A DNA stretch of 64,000 nt from contig VCCP01000003.1 of the NCBI GenBank assembly GCA_005765155.1, forward strand, positions 558,001 through 622,000, in the 5' to 3' direction. This document shows positions 27,770 through 39,884 of the stretch, piece by piece. The notes under the pieces were generated by a model. The model searched no databases, was not told where the DNA came from, and saw only the letters and a program-made list of their open reading frames with translations. The position numbers and the translations under genes are program-made. This stretch comes from Zelopaecilomyces penicillatus (Eukaryota; Ascomycota; Sordariomycetes; Hypocreales; Pseudodiploosporaceae). Numbering within the stretch: position 1 is the first letter of the stretch; the number at the start of each line of letters is the position of its first letter.

Positions 27770-28297
27770 GTTTCTGTATGATCTGTGGAGTTGATATATC
27801 GTTGGAATGAAGCAAAGGAAATCTGGTCGCCCAAGCCGGTCATGGGGGGTTTTTTTTTTCTTCACATTTGGAATGCAGAACAAGGAATTGAAGGAGAACA
27901 ACCATTCTGATTTCATCATTTGTTTGGAGAAACTTGGATAATTTAGAAAGAAAGTCTACTTTGGCGTTTTTTAAAGTTTTCAACAACGGGGTCAAAGTTG
28001 GTCATTTTTAGAGTTGAGCCATACGCAGGGTTTGGGCACATTTATGGTTTGACTGATTTGTGATAAATATGACGGCATAAGTTGGCATGTGATGAAGGTA
28101 AATTGGGGTGAGTTTCTTTTCTATCAAGTGTTGTAGGGTGATGTCAAACTTGGATGATGAAATATTGAAGATTCGGACGATATCACGAGGCTTGAACGGC
28201 GATATATAACAACGATAACGAGTGCGATAGAAACAGAAACGGAAAGCATTAATTATATAATCAGGACGACGGTGACGGTCATAAGAGTTGACTGGAG
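27770..28297. promoter_or_regulatory. Shared bidirectional promoter region
   Basis: These 528 bp separate the start codons of two divergently transcribed genes, the TLC-like membrane protein (minus) and the MFS transporter (plus). A TATA-like element lies at 28,203-28,209, about 90 bp before the MFS ATG. No clear zinc-cluster palindrome was recognised. Co-regulation is inferred from the head-to-head layout. Confidence 0.55.
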
Positions 28298-30217
28298 ATG
28301 GCAATGACGTCGCCAGCGGACGTTGCCGAAGCATCACCGGCACCAGAACCATCGTCATCTTCACGCGAAACACAGAGACTGGAGGGTGAGAAGCACTGTG
28401 AGGATGTGGGAGAAGCAAATGTCGTGATACAATACGACTTGAGTCGACGGAAGAAGCTGTGTATCTTTTTGGTTCTCAGCTTGGTGGCTCTGGTTCAGGC
28501 GTTTGATGCAACATGCGTCTGCGTAACATTGCCGGTAAACAACATTCCCTGATTCAACCCCTTTTCCTTGAATATCTATTCACTACAAAAGCTGTTCAAA
28601 GTTTATCAAACTTCACCGTAATTTATTTTCTAACACCATACATTTTAGACCCTCGCCGTCGAGCTCAACGCCACCGTATCTGAAAGCCTCAGCCTCGGCA
28701 TGACCTTCCTCCTCGCCACCACACTCTCCCAACCCATATTCACCGAAATATCCCACGTCGTCGGCCGCAAACCCGCCTACATCGCCGCCCTCACCATCTT
28801 CATCACCGGTAGCATCGTCTGCTGCTGTGCAGGCACAGCGACGCTGCTGCTTATTGGGAGGACGATCCAGGGGGCTGGCGCGGGTGGCACGCAACCCCCT
28901 TCGGCGGTGATTTTGACGGACTTGTTCCCGCTGCGGGAGCGTGCGAGGTGGGTGTCGTTTCTGAATATCTCTTGGGCATTGGGGACGATAGCTGGGCCGT
29001 TGCTTGGGGGTGTGTTTTCGCAGAATGAGGCGATTGGATGGGTAAGTTAAACAAACTCCCCTTCCCTTCTAAACGAGATTTTTCCTGTTGTTTCTGTTTC
29101 ATCATGGACCCTGACGTTTGATACCTTTTTATAGAGATGGATCTTCTGGATTAATCTACCGTTCTTGGCAATCAGCACCATAGGCGTGTCTTGTCTCCTC
29201 GGATACGACAAACCCGCCAAAATGAGCTGGAGACTCATCGGCAGGGTCGACTGGGGAGGCATGGCGCTCTTCGTCACCTCTGCTGGCGCAATCCTCACAC
29301 CACTTACATGGGGCGGCTCCCGATACCCGTGGACCTCTCAACACGTCATCATCCCCCTGATCTTCGGCCTCCTGGGCTTTGTCCTCCTGGGCTGCTACGA
29401 GGCGCAGCTTGCCAAGAAGCCCATGTTTAGACCCAGCCTTTTCTCTGACTACTCGACTGTCTTTCAGTTTGTGAGCACGGCGATCCATGGTAGTTTGATG
29501 TGGATGGTGCTTTACTACATGTCACTGTACTATTTGGCAATCAAGCGCATGACGCCGCTGATGACGGGTGTCTGGGCTCTTCCGGCTACTTTGACGGTAG
29601 CTCCCATGGCTCTGGTGATTGGGCTTGTAGTGAGCAAGACAGGCCATTATCGCGGTTTCTTGCTTGGGGGTTGGCTGTTGACGACGATACAGCTGGGAAT
29701 TCTATGTCACGTAAACGAAAACACAGCACCTGGCGAGCTTATCGTCGTCAGTGTGCTGATCGGCGTAGCCATGGGCGCACTCGTGCCGTCCATGTCCGTC
29801 GCCGTACAGTCCACCGTGGCCCGGGCCGACGCCGGCCACGCCATCGCCATGGTCTACATGCTCCGCTCCGCCGGCCAGTGTCTAGGCATCGCCATCGGTC
29901 TAAGCGTCTTCTCCACCCGGCTGCGCGACCTGCTCGAGGGCACGGGATCCGGCAAGGACGCTGCCGAGGATTTTGTCAAGAACATCCGCAACTCATCCCC
30001 GTCGGCCGATGTCCGTGTTGGCGTGGTTGTCCAAGCGCTCCGCACGGTATGGCTCACGGGCTGCGTACTGGCGGCTGGGGCGAGCGTTCTCACATGCTGT
30101 ACACGGTGCCCGCGGCTTCCTGAGGATAGATTGAGGCAGGGCGTGGATGAGGAGGCGGTCATTGCCGCACCACCAGGAGATGAGGCAGGGGGTGGTGAAG
30201 AAAGGTCTCGGGCTTGA
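28298..30217 (+). CDS. MFS drug-efflux transporter, DHA2 (14-TMS) type, 570 aa, three exons
   Basis: Exons are 28,298-28,534, 28,649-29,041 and 29,135-30,217. Both introns (114 and 93 bp) are phase 0, with donors GTAAAC and GTAAGT, and a CTAAC branch site lies at 28,630-28,634. The cytosolic N-terminus of about 55 residues is rich in Ser, Pro and Glu. TM1 carries the FDATxxxxxLP sequence typical of fungal DHA2 pumps. A motif-A-type GRKP follows TM2-3 (residues about 118-121), RTIQGAGAGG lies at 150-159, and an antiporter motif-C-type segment ending GPLLGG at about 195-200. The length matches the family (540-600 aa). Such plasma-membrane proton antiporters export toxic compounds or secondary metabolites. 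The substrate cannot be read from the sequence. It is divergent from the TLC-like gene. Confidence 0.93.
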
Positions 30218-31670
30218 TCTACGTATACGTTGGATGTTGGATGTAAAATTAGATACTCTATACGGAGTACTGTACAAAACGTACGGAGTACTGTAATAAT
30301 ATTAATAGAATTTGCAGAATTTTCATTAAACACGTCTGATCTTTTTGTTTGCGAGACACGCCCAGTGTGTGGACCAACTGTTGGATCGAGATCGAAGCCA
30401 GCTCCGCGGCAGATATGGAGATTTTAAAAGATACGAGCCGCAAAACGGAGTCGCATATCCCGCTCAGATTCCCATTCTTTTTTTTTTCCTCCACCCCCCC
30501 AATATCCCGTTGATTCAATAATTAACGTCGAACAACACCAGCACACAGCACAGACGGGGTGCTGTTGTTAGTAGTGTTAGTAGTGTTTGTTGTTGCTCTT
30601 GATTTGAATCTAGGGATCCGGATGAAGATTACCGGGAGCCGTGCGTTCTCAGCCATTTTGGGAAATTGGGGCCCCATGGAAAACACGCGCTGTTAAGTGT
30701 CCCGACAGCTCGGCCGCTTGTGAAAGAAAAAAAAAAAAAAAAAAGAAAAAAACAGGGCAGTGTTTTAATTTCAACCACACGCCCGGGAAGACAAAACGGT
30801 AGATTGAGAAGGGGGGCTGGTAATTCTGTTGGTATGGGATGTAATAATTAGGGAGTGTGGCCGAAACGGGAATTCGCTACGAAGCGTTCTCGAAGAATTG
30901 AAACGCGGCCCCAGATTTTTTATAGTCGTGGCTAAAAGAAAGGCCCGCTCCCATGCTCCTCGGTGTAGTTCAAGCAACACCCCCCCTTTATTACTTGGCC
31001 TTGGCTAGTTGGGCGGTTTTGGGTCAGATTTCACCAGTCGCATCAAAAAGGGCCTTTTTTCTATTATTATTATTTTATTATTATTTTGGCAATACATTCC
31101 TACTTTACAACGGGCTTATTCTAACCCTACACCTACCCCATAAGTGGTATCCAGCCGGCGTAGTGGAGTTCCGAGCGTCCCGGTAAATTAAACACCCAAA
31201 GCTTGAGGCCTCACCGTGAATCGCTCCAAAAATTCGCAATAGTTTATGAACCGCTTTATGTGTAAAAAGGCCCATAACGTGGAAACGGGGGATGGATGTT
31301 CGACCGATGAGTGGATTCATTCATAGAATTCTCCATCTCACGGGCTGTTCATGTGTCAAAAGGCCGCAACGGACCGCGTGCCAGAAATCACACAAAGACT
31401 TGAATAGTTTGGACAACTCATGCTAAACACCCAAAAAAGCCATGAGGCCACCACCACACCCACCTGTAACCAGACACACATGCATACGCCTTTGACGTCG
31501 GTGCCGTTGACTTTCAGGCCCATGTCTTGGGAGGAGTTTCCGCGGTGTGCCAGCCCCCTTCCCCCGGTCCATCACGAGCCACGCGATTTCACACAGAACC
31601 TCAACTCCTTGTACAGTTACCGTACGTACAGGGCAGATGCCAATGTTTATTAGCGGTCATGGATTACAAA

Positions 31671-31688
31671 CCCCCCCCCCCCCCCCCC
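31671..31688. repeat. Poly-C run (18 bases)
   Basis: Eighteen consecutive C residues occur in intergenic sequence. The exact length may be unreliable because sequencing often miscalls such runs. Confidence 0.9.
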
Positions 31689-34298
31689 GCCCATGTCCTC
31701 CGAACAGGCATCTCTGAGCTCCGAAAGAGCCGGTCAAGAGAAAAAGAATAACACTGAGAGGTTAGGGTGAAGAAGAAACCTAGGACAACCAAACGAAATT
31801 GGCACAAGTGGAGTTTTGGAGTGTGTGCTTTGACGGCGAGTCCGGGCTGCGCTAAGCCAGGGGGTGGGTGAGTGGTTGTGAGTGGAGTCTCTATTATTTC
31901 GTCGTCATAAAAAAAAAGTCTTGTCATCCTACAAATTAGGGTGTAATTATGTATTACATAGTAAATATATTTATTACCAGACGCTTGGAGCTCAGTCATT
32001 TCAACAGGCGGAGACCATTTTATCCAGCACAAAGTAGTTCTACAGAGACGGCACAAAGTCTGTAGGTGAGCCCGTATCAAGGTTCCGTATCGGTACAACG
32101 GTGAGCCAGAAAGACGCGGTGGCAAGGGTGCATGATTGATGACCTAGGTGGTTTCATTCCTCATTTAGCCTGCTAGGTTTGGGTGTGGTTCAACCGTGTT
32201 GGCACGATTCGTGTGTTATAGCATGTATACATGTGGAAGGACCGAATGGAGCGTGGAAGTCATTTAGGCGTTTGTACGTAGTATCTATTCCCTGTCCACA
32301 GCATATCCATTGTATTCCGTTTTGAATTAAACATCCATTATTATTTTATTAAATATTTTATATTTTATTTTATTTAATTCAGAGTTTACTTCATGCCCCT
32401 GTTCCGTGTCTGTCATGGCTATGGTAACTGTGACTATCTGATGCCTAACTTATCAGCTACTATTTCCAAACCGTCTTTTTCCTTTTTCTTCATCTATCCG
32501 TTCAACGGTCTACCTTGATCAAACGGTCATATGCCCGTTTACTTTGTTTTGCAGTCCATCCCTTGGGTTGTCCAGCTGGGCTCACTAATGACGTGTGTGG
32601 TGGGTTTACTTGCTTTTTCCTTTCTTATTTTCCGTGTTGCTGTCAGACTTGACAAAACAGTGACACGTCAAAAATATGCTTTACAATGGATGTGCTTTGT
32701 AGTTTATCTACCAGCCGTGTTTTTAAAAAAAAAAAACTGACTACTCAGTTGTGCAAAATTACTGTAAATCTTATTATTCTGTTGGTTTCAGTGTTTTTTT
32801 TTTGGGAGGTCCCTTTGCTGATCGTAAATGGCATGCATCCAAGGATGCCGTTCCGCGGCCCGCGTCTGTCCGTCCGTCCGTTTGTTATCTAGTCGGGGAG
32901 GGGAGGAGGGGATTGACCGGCCTTTTTTGTCGTTTATGAGCATCGAGCGATCGGAGATCCTTGAGGGTTACGATATGTGACGGGGTGGGTATAAGGTAAA
33001 TAACAGGGAAAAAATCCCAACGTGTGAAAGAAATGAAAATAATAATAATAATAATAATTAATACCCTGGTCTACAGAAAAAATGTTTTTTTATCATCATT
33101 ATTCCACCATTGACAATACCCACTACATCAGATGATTGAACAAGTTAGTAGTAGTAAACCCAGACAGTAATAACTCCATACAGCTGATCAAGATGTTCTT
33201 CCTCCTCCTCTTTCTTCTGGTCCCACCCTCTATTTTGAGGCGGCCCCCATTCTCCCGTCAGCACCAATCTGTCTTTCTTGCTTGCGTTCCACCCCCCCAA
33301 AAAAATGCTTGACTAGGGATGGAAAAAGCGCGGGGAGGGGGGAGGGCCACGATTACCTGGCATCCTTTTTACCCAAAGCGGCGTGTGAGAGGAGGTCACA
33401 AGGGGGGCCCGGACGCACCAAATACCCCTGGAACTTGTCAAGCCACCACCACGTTTTTTCTGTCTCTGTCTCTCTGCTGCTGTGTGGGAGGGTGGCGCTG
33501 CATAATGAGACAAGGCGCATGAGTACCCCCTGGTAATCCAGTCAGTTGGCAGCTATTTTTTTGAGGCGTTTTAAGAAAATTATACGTGTTGTGTAGTAGA
33601 GAGTGGGTGGGTGGGCTTGGCAGTGTTCCCTTTGGCGCATCTTGACGCTTGGTCTGTGCCGGAAGCTGAGTCCCGGCAGCAAGGGGGTGTGATGCTGTGA
33701 TGTGATGAGATGTGAATAATGGTTTTTGATGGCGGATTTACTTGATTCAATTGGGTTGTGGTGTTTTGACAACAGGATGAGGCGGCTCGCTTTTTGGGCA
33801 TGGCTCGTATTTTTGTTTTGTCTTCTCCTTTGGGTGCATTGAGCTTCAAGTCAAACATGGGCTCTTCGCATCATCCGCAGCATCAGCAGCAGCAGCATCC
33901 ATCAGCGGCAGGGATTTTGGGTTTGGGCTTGGGGGCGTCGTGGGGAGGCTGGCACAGCACATGCATCACGATGCCGGCGGCACGGCCCTGGGAATGGGGG
34001 TCTGTCTTCCTTCTTCCTCTGTTGTATCCGTAATTTCTCCCTATTTACCTTCATTCCCGAGTACAGTTAGCATCATGCTCAGAACGTGAGGGCGATGTAA
34101 CACAAAAGGTGAACGGGACCCCATCCGCCGTGGCTGTCGCTGAAAGTTTCTCTGGCTATCGGCTATTGATGTCATCCAACGCCCATTCATTCTCTTTGTC
34201 ACTCCAACATCTCGAATCCCCCCACGCGAGCCGCATCAAATTCTGCCCCCATCAACTAGGACAGCATACATGTACAGTAAACAGTGGAACAGCTGAGC

Positions 34299-34319
34299 TT
34301 TTTTTTTTTTTTTTTTTTT
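34299..34319. repeat. Poly-T run (21 bases)
   Basis: Twenty-one consecutive T residues occur in intergenic sequence. It could equally be a poly-A tail remnant on the minus strand, but no retroposed gene is visible beside it. Confidence 0.88.
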
Positions 34320-36053
34320 ACAAGTAATATCTTTCACTAGGTAATACTCCGTCCAGCTCCGAGCCAAGAGTTTTATCAGAAATCCAACAAAAATCAGGAT
34401 TTCTTAGATATGCTGTAATAAACAAAGATAACAATACAATCCCATTGTATTACAGGATCCCCAGTTTTTTTCCCCTCTTCCTTCCCGTCTAGATCCCACG
34501 TTTTTTTTGTATCTCACCCGTCAGCGGCCCGCAGAGTGGCATGATTACAAGGCATGCATCCACAAATAAAACAAAAACTCCGTCTTCTTCCTTTCGGATC
34601 TGACGTTTGCAGATCCTTCATTTTTTTTTTTTGGCCCACAAACAGGTAAAGCCCGTTCCGGATGACCCACTCATGGCATTTATAGACCGTATTAGAGGCC
34701 AAATACATGTACTGCTCGTGAGCAATATAGGAATCACCGCTAGCCTTATGTGAGTGTCATGTTTCTGACATATGGTTCCTTCCCGTGTTAATCCTGGGAG
34801 ATGCTAGACGCTGAATCACCACCCACCACTACACACTCAGAGTACAACAAAGATTTAACACGTGTGTACCTAGGTATGTATGTGTGAGTCCTACATGTAG
34901 TAACCCGGATTGTGCAGGCATTGTAAATCACGGGTTTTCAGACCCCGACATGCATGCATCTCCAAAATCTCGCCAAAATCCCTTCGGGCGCTCCTTGATC
35001 CAGGGATGGGCTCGTACTCTATTGCCCATTCCTTTCTGTAGACATACATGTTGGTGATAAGGCTATTCCCCCAGCAAATGATGCCCATGGTTGTATCTGA
35101 TCACCCACCCACCTACCTACCTACCTCTACTCCATGCCATGTATCCCGCCCTTTTTGGACGACAATCACCATGTATGTCGCCGTTTTCGTTCCCTCCAGC
35201 GTAGTACTTTGGCCCTGAATATCGCCCTGCCGGTAGTTCCCCAAGGCTGGGCGTTGACGTCGTATTGGCAATCAACAGGGGACATGAGAATACAGTAGAG
35301 TAGAGAAGGAGGGCGGCGGCGGCGCAATACCACGCAATCTTGGCATTGTCTTTTTTCATGATCAAAGTTGGCCGGCTCGGCTGTCGATGGGCAAGCTGAT
35401 TGGGTGCATCGTTTACTTTTCCTGTTGTCAAAATCATGGCGTTTTCCGGCGAAGGTGGGTGGTTAGGCCATGCTGCACCGATCATTGGAGGGAGGGACAT
35501 CCTGTTCCCCTGCGTGATACTGACTAGACAGGTACGGGCTCCTTTGTGCGCCAGCATCGTCATGCTTGTTCATTCTTGGTAGTTGCTCGTGGGTGTGTAG
35601 ATAAGGCATTACCTGCCAATTCTACAAGCTGGTAGGATGGGTAAAGAATGATTATTTGTCCAGCTCAAGCTCCAGCTCATGCATCACCAGAAATCCGGGG
35701 ATGATTGGTGCATGCATGCATTCTCCTCCTCGTGGCGTGGCGTCCCTAGGCGCATCCATCACAGCTTCTAGTCTTTTTCTTCTCCAATCCTAAATGCCTT
35801 CCTTAATACTTTAACCCCCAATACTTCAAGACAAAGCCATACAGCCTACAGCATTGTTGTTTTTACACGACTCACCACAAGGGGAAGCGTCCTTTCTCCC
35901 ACCCCGGCGCAGGCCACGAGGACGGGCCGCTAAACCGGCGCCTCCGATTGAAGAACGAACGCCATCCTTCTTCCATTCTCCACTCCCCTCCCCGCGCACC
36001 CGCTGCTCCCGTCACTAAGTGTATGTACTCTTTTTTTTTTTAAGCAATTTATT

Positions 36054-36093
36054 ACTCTTGAATTTACTAGTATTATTCAAGTTATTCAAGAGT
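36054..36093. other. 10-bp inverted repeat with 20-nt loop
   Basis: ACTCTTGAAT at 36,054-36,063 has its exact reverse complement at 36,084-36,093. An extra ATTCAAG copy lies inside the loop. No neighbouring gene explains it. Confidence 0.55.
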
Positions 36094-39000
36094 GTTTCTA
36101 GGCTGACTCTTCATATGGACACCCATGTGTGAGCAATGACGACTCGTGAGCCTGCTGCGCACCGGCGGCCCCACGGCTTCCCAAAGGGGGGGGGTGAGAT
36201 CGCCCGAAGCACCCGCATCTTTCGGTGACGGACCGAGCCTTGCCTTGGGTGTCCATCTTACTTTTCACTTTCCTTCTGACACGAACGTTTTTACGAGCCC
36301 GCTGCTATCCCGCAAAGGGACTTGTTTCCCAACACATGGAGTTCGTGGTGTTGATCTTCTCTCTTCCCTTTGGTGGGGCGATGCGACGGGATAGGAACGA
36401 CAGATGCACATGATCCACTCACTTTTGCTTGCTTCTCTCTCCCTTGCCCTACGTGTAGGTGTACCAGTAGTACAATGATTAGCGCGGGTAGAAAAACGTG
36501 GCGACGGTGGTGGTTATGAATGTGGAGAGAGAGCAGACCAGTCATCATGGTAGCATTTCCCATTTCCACAGGCACATGCACCTTGTTCAGGGCCGTCTTC
36601 TGGCTTGTGCGCAGAGCTGTTCCTGGCGCTGGGTAATCTGGGGAGAACGGCCAAACCTGCAGATTGTGGGTATTGACTGTTGATTATGGTTAACTTCATC
36701 GTCGGGTTCTTGCACCTATCTGGGATCCATTCTGCAGTACGAGTGTAGGGTATGTACGGGTGTAGGGTTCGGCCTCTCCATGTATGCATACTGTGATGTT
36801 GTGTGACAGGATCAACAGCAAGCAATAAAACATGGTGCAATGATTGACCCGAGCTGGCTTTGTCGAGAACCATGAATATTGCACATAATCACGGCGTGAG
36901 ATACAAACATGGCAAATAGCCGTGGATGGCGAAATAATGACCAAAACAGGAAATATCAAGGAGTGGGGGGATGATTGTTTACTGCAATGCAGCCACTTGA
37001 TCCGTATGTAGATACTTTGTCTGGATATCCAGCTCACTGCATCAGTATTCAGATCATGCTGAACCATTTATTTTGCCACCTTCGTGGGGGCAGTAAACCC
37101 CGAGGCAGGCATTTCTCGGGGATGAATTGGGGACTTTTCACATCGTAATTGGAAACTCTTGCATTTGACATTTGGGGGCCTTGTACATTTCTCCGGTTCT
37201 CTGGGGGCGTGGAACTGCGTCGGCGATATGTCCACTCCTAGTGCTCTATCACAGGGTTTACAGATGACTTTTTTTTTCCCATTCTTTGTTCAGAATATTC
37301 CATATATTATTAAATATTTTAAAAAACAAATATTATTTTAACAAACATCCAAAGCGTCGCATCCGTCGCACAGTATTCGTGGCTGTCGGAGTCGTCGGGT
37401 CCATGTGCCGTACCCTCATTCAACGCCCCAATCCAGCCACCACAATCCCATCAATCATACTTATTACAGTTTGTGACTTTGCCGAGCTGAAGATTATTAG
37501 CTGCCGGACTGTTCCCTCGTTTTAGCCTGTTTCACATTTGTTGTCGTGTGTCACGGTGTGTGTGTGTTTTGGGTCTTGACTCGCTCCCCCGAACGATGTT
37601 CTAGAAGGAAAATGATTCGATTGGCTTTGGGGTGTGATGGATGGATGGGCGTTCGATGGTTGAACTTGGTAAATGGGACGCCGTCGCGGGACTAAGGATG
37701 CATGATGAAGTAGCGGTGCCAGCCGAGAGAGAAAGAGATTCGGTAGTATTTGATTAATTGCTGGAATGGACAGTTTGGGTGGCATCATGTGTTCCGTTTT
37801 ATTTAGCCTTCAGGCTGTAAGGGATGGACGGGATGTGTCTACGGCTGTGCGCGCCGCCCAGGTTCTTCGAGACATGGCCGGATGGCCTGACGTTGCATTC
37901 ATGGCTTGAAAGGATATGATATGATGTATTCTGAGTATTAAATTCTTATTAGTGTTTTATTTGTTAAAATAAAATAAAAATAAAATATTAACGGTAACGT
38001 TAACGGCAATACCATGATGCTCTTATTATCCGTGCTCCGTTTCCAGCCCTTTAAAATCCACCCCCTAACCCATAGGTGACGACACACTGTACCTGCTCGG
38101 AATACGTCCGACGGTTGGACTGGCGTGTTTCAAGGCAGTCCAAGCCCCCCAGGTGCCACAACATGCCACTGTAGACACTGCAGACACTGGATGCCTCCAG
38201 GGTCGTCTTTCAGGGGACTACGGATACAGATTGCGGGGAAGTCCCCAGCCAAAACGTGTGCAGCGGCCACCCCCGTGGGAAAGTCATGTCATGGACACGA
38301 CGAGCGGGCGCAACCCTCCATGGGGTGTCATACTGTTGAGATGTTTATTTATTAAATAGAAATTAAATTAATAAATGTCTTATAAACGTTGGATAAACGG
38401 AGCAGGCCTTAGTGTCCACCATTCCCGGTTTACACCCCCATCACTCACCTCGACTTATCAGATCCCCATGTTTGCAATCGCAATGGCTATGCGTGTTTTG
38501 ACGTTGACGTTTCATGCTCAACGTTCATGTATAGAATGGAAAATGTAACCCCGTTAGTCCACGTGGACAATTGATTCAGGTATGAGTTTGTTACGAGAGA
38601 AACATTGAGCAAGAGTTCCAAGCGCATCTCTTCAGGGTCGTTGGATCGTATATGCAAACAGTCAGAACGAGAACTGAATCAAAGAAATACAGTACTTAAA
38701 TACATGTAATGAAAGATAGTTTCCACTGGCTATTTTAAAGTGTAGTGACAGAGAAGGACACCGATGCGCAACTAAGTTATCGTGACGTGCGCTCGTCCCT
38801 TCTTCATGACTGTCCCCCATTGACACCCTTGTTGGCTATATTTATCTCGCATATTAGGCTTCTCGACTGGTACCCGGCCGGTGATACAGTACGTCTGACT
38901 CTCATACTCACCGCTGCTAAGTATTCTCATTTTGAACATCTAGATTCTTGCCTTGTATGTGTGATGGATGCCCTGTTTTCGAACTGTTCCTGGCATTTTG

Positions 39001-39143
39001 TACCACGAAGGCTCACGAAATATCTAGAGATAGAATGGAATCCTTATTGCCATGCTCTGTTTTTGTTTATTTCGTCAATACGTAGATTAAGTTACATAGT
39101 TTAGTACCTATGCTTCTAATTACTCCTTCACTTTAATGCTACA

Positions 39144-39884
39144 TTAACTCTGGTCATCACACTTGCGAGCAATCACCCATATGAAATCGCCCGACGGGTC
39201 GGCATGTATCGCCGTCTTCTCCACCTTCAAACCCACCTCTTCCAGAGTCCCCAGCACCCTCTCTGCCCCAAAACTGCTCACACATTTCCACCCTTGCTCT
39301 TCGCCGAGCCACTGGTCCGTGACTTTACCCTTCTTCTCCTCGGCGCCAAAGTTAGCAAGCAGACATCCTCCAGATACTAGCCAGCGCGCTATCCTGCGCA
39401 GCATTTCGAGCTGCTCCCCCCATGGGAGGTGGATGAGCGAGTAGAGCCCCACCACGGCAGTGAGCGATTCCGTCTTACACTTGACGTCTAGCATATCCCC
39501 TAATACAAACGAAACGCGGTCGATACTGCTTATGTGTGCAGTGAGATTGCTCCGGGCGAGGGCGATTTGGCCGTCGGAAATGTCGTTGGCGATGACCCCG
39601 AGTGAAGGGTTGTGTGAGAGGAGGTTCTCAAGAACCGGGAGGCCGGCGCCGCAGCCAAGCTCAAGAACGGTCGGCGCCGCGTGCCGGTCCGCAAGCTGGG
39701 GGCAGTGGGTGTATAGCTCGCGCAAGTACTTGAGCCGGCGATAGTCATGGTCGACTGTCCAAGCGTTGTACTTGGCCACAATGGCGTTGTAGGAGTCGCG
39801 GTGTCGCTGTTTCAGATCCGCGGGGGGTTCCGAAACGGCCGTCTTGACGACGCTGAGCGGGCCGTTGATAGTGGGCCCGGCCAT
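39144..39884 (-). CDS. Class I SAM-dependent methyltransferase, 246 aa
   Basis: This single-exon gene starts at the ATG at 39,884. The open frame extends further upstream only through a TTG, so the hydrophobic stretch there is not counted. The N-terminal part carries a YNAIVAKYNAWT segment typical of small fungal methyltransferases. The SAM-binding motif I, LELGCGAG, lies at residues about 74-81. An acidic post-I loop (ANDIS) follows about 20 residues later, then GDMLDV (motif II region), a hydrophobic strand before LIHLP, and a LVSGGCLLANF strand typical of motif III. The length fits the Methyltransf_11/25-like group. The acceptor is unknown and could be a small molecule. It is probably cytosolic. 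It stands 1.5 kb from the defensin gene on the other strand, with no sign of an operon-like partner. Confidence 0.86.
   Translation of the reverse strand: MAGPTINGPLSVVKTAVSEPPADLKQRHRDSYNAIVAKYNAWTVDHDYRRLKYLRELYTHCPQLADRHAAPTVLELGCGAGLPVLENLLSHNPSLGVIANDISDGQIALARSNLTAHISSIDRVSFVLGDMLDVKCKTESLTAVVGLYSLIHLPWGEQLEMLRRIARWLVSGGCLLANFGAEEKKGKVTDQWLGEEQGWKCVSSFGAERVLGTLEEVGLKVEKTAIHADPSGDFIWVIARKCDDQS

Larger units (their letters stand above)
30218..39143. other. Intergenic, no gene recognised
   Basis: This stretch of about 8.9 kb has no convincing coding region. It contains a run of 18 C at 31,671-31,688, a run of 21 T at 34,299-34,319, and A/T patches near 31,060-31,090, 32,329-32,381, 33,038-33,064, 37,298-37,345, 37,930-37,992 and 38,342-38,375. 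A 10-bp inverted repeat lies at 36,054-36,093. The 119-codon frame at 38,745-39,104 has no recognisable family. Confidence 0.6.

Noticed and set aside
34976..35000. CCCTTCGGG segment resembling the start of U6 snRNA
   Set aside because: The conserved ACAGAGA region does not follow.
38745..39104. 119-codon open frame convergent to the methyltransferase
   Set aside because: No recognisable family, no upstream promoter signal, and no splice-connected continuation.
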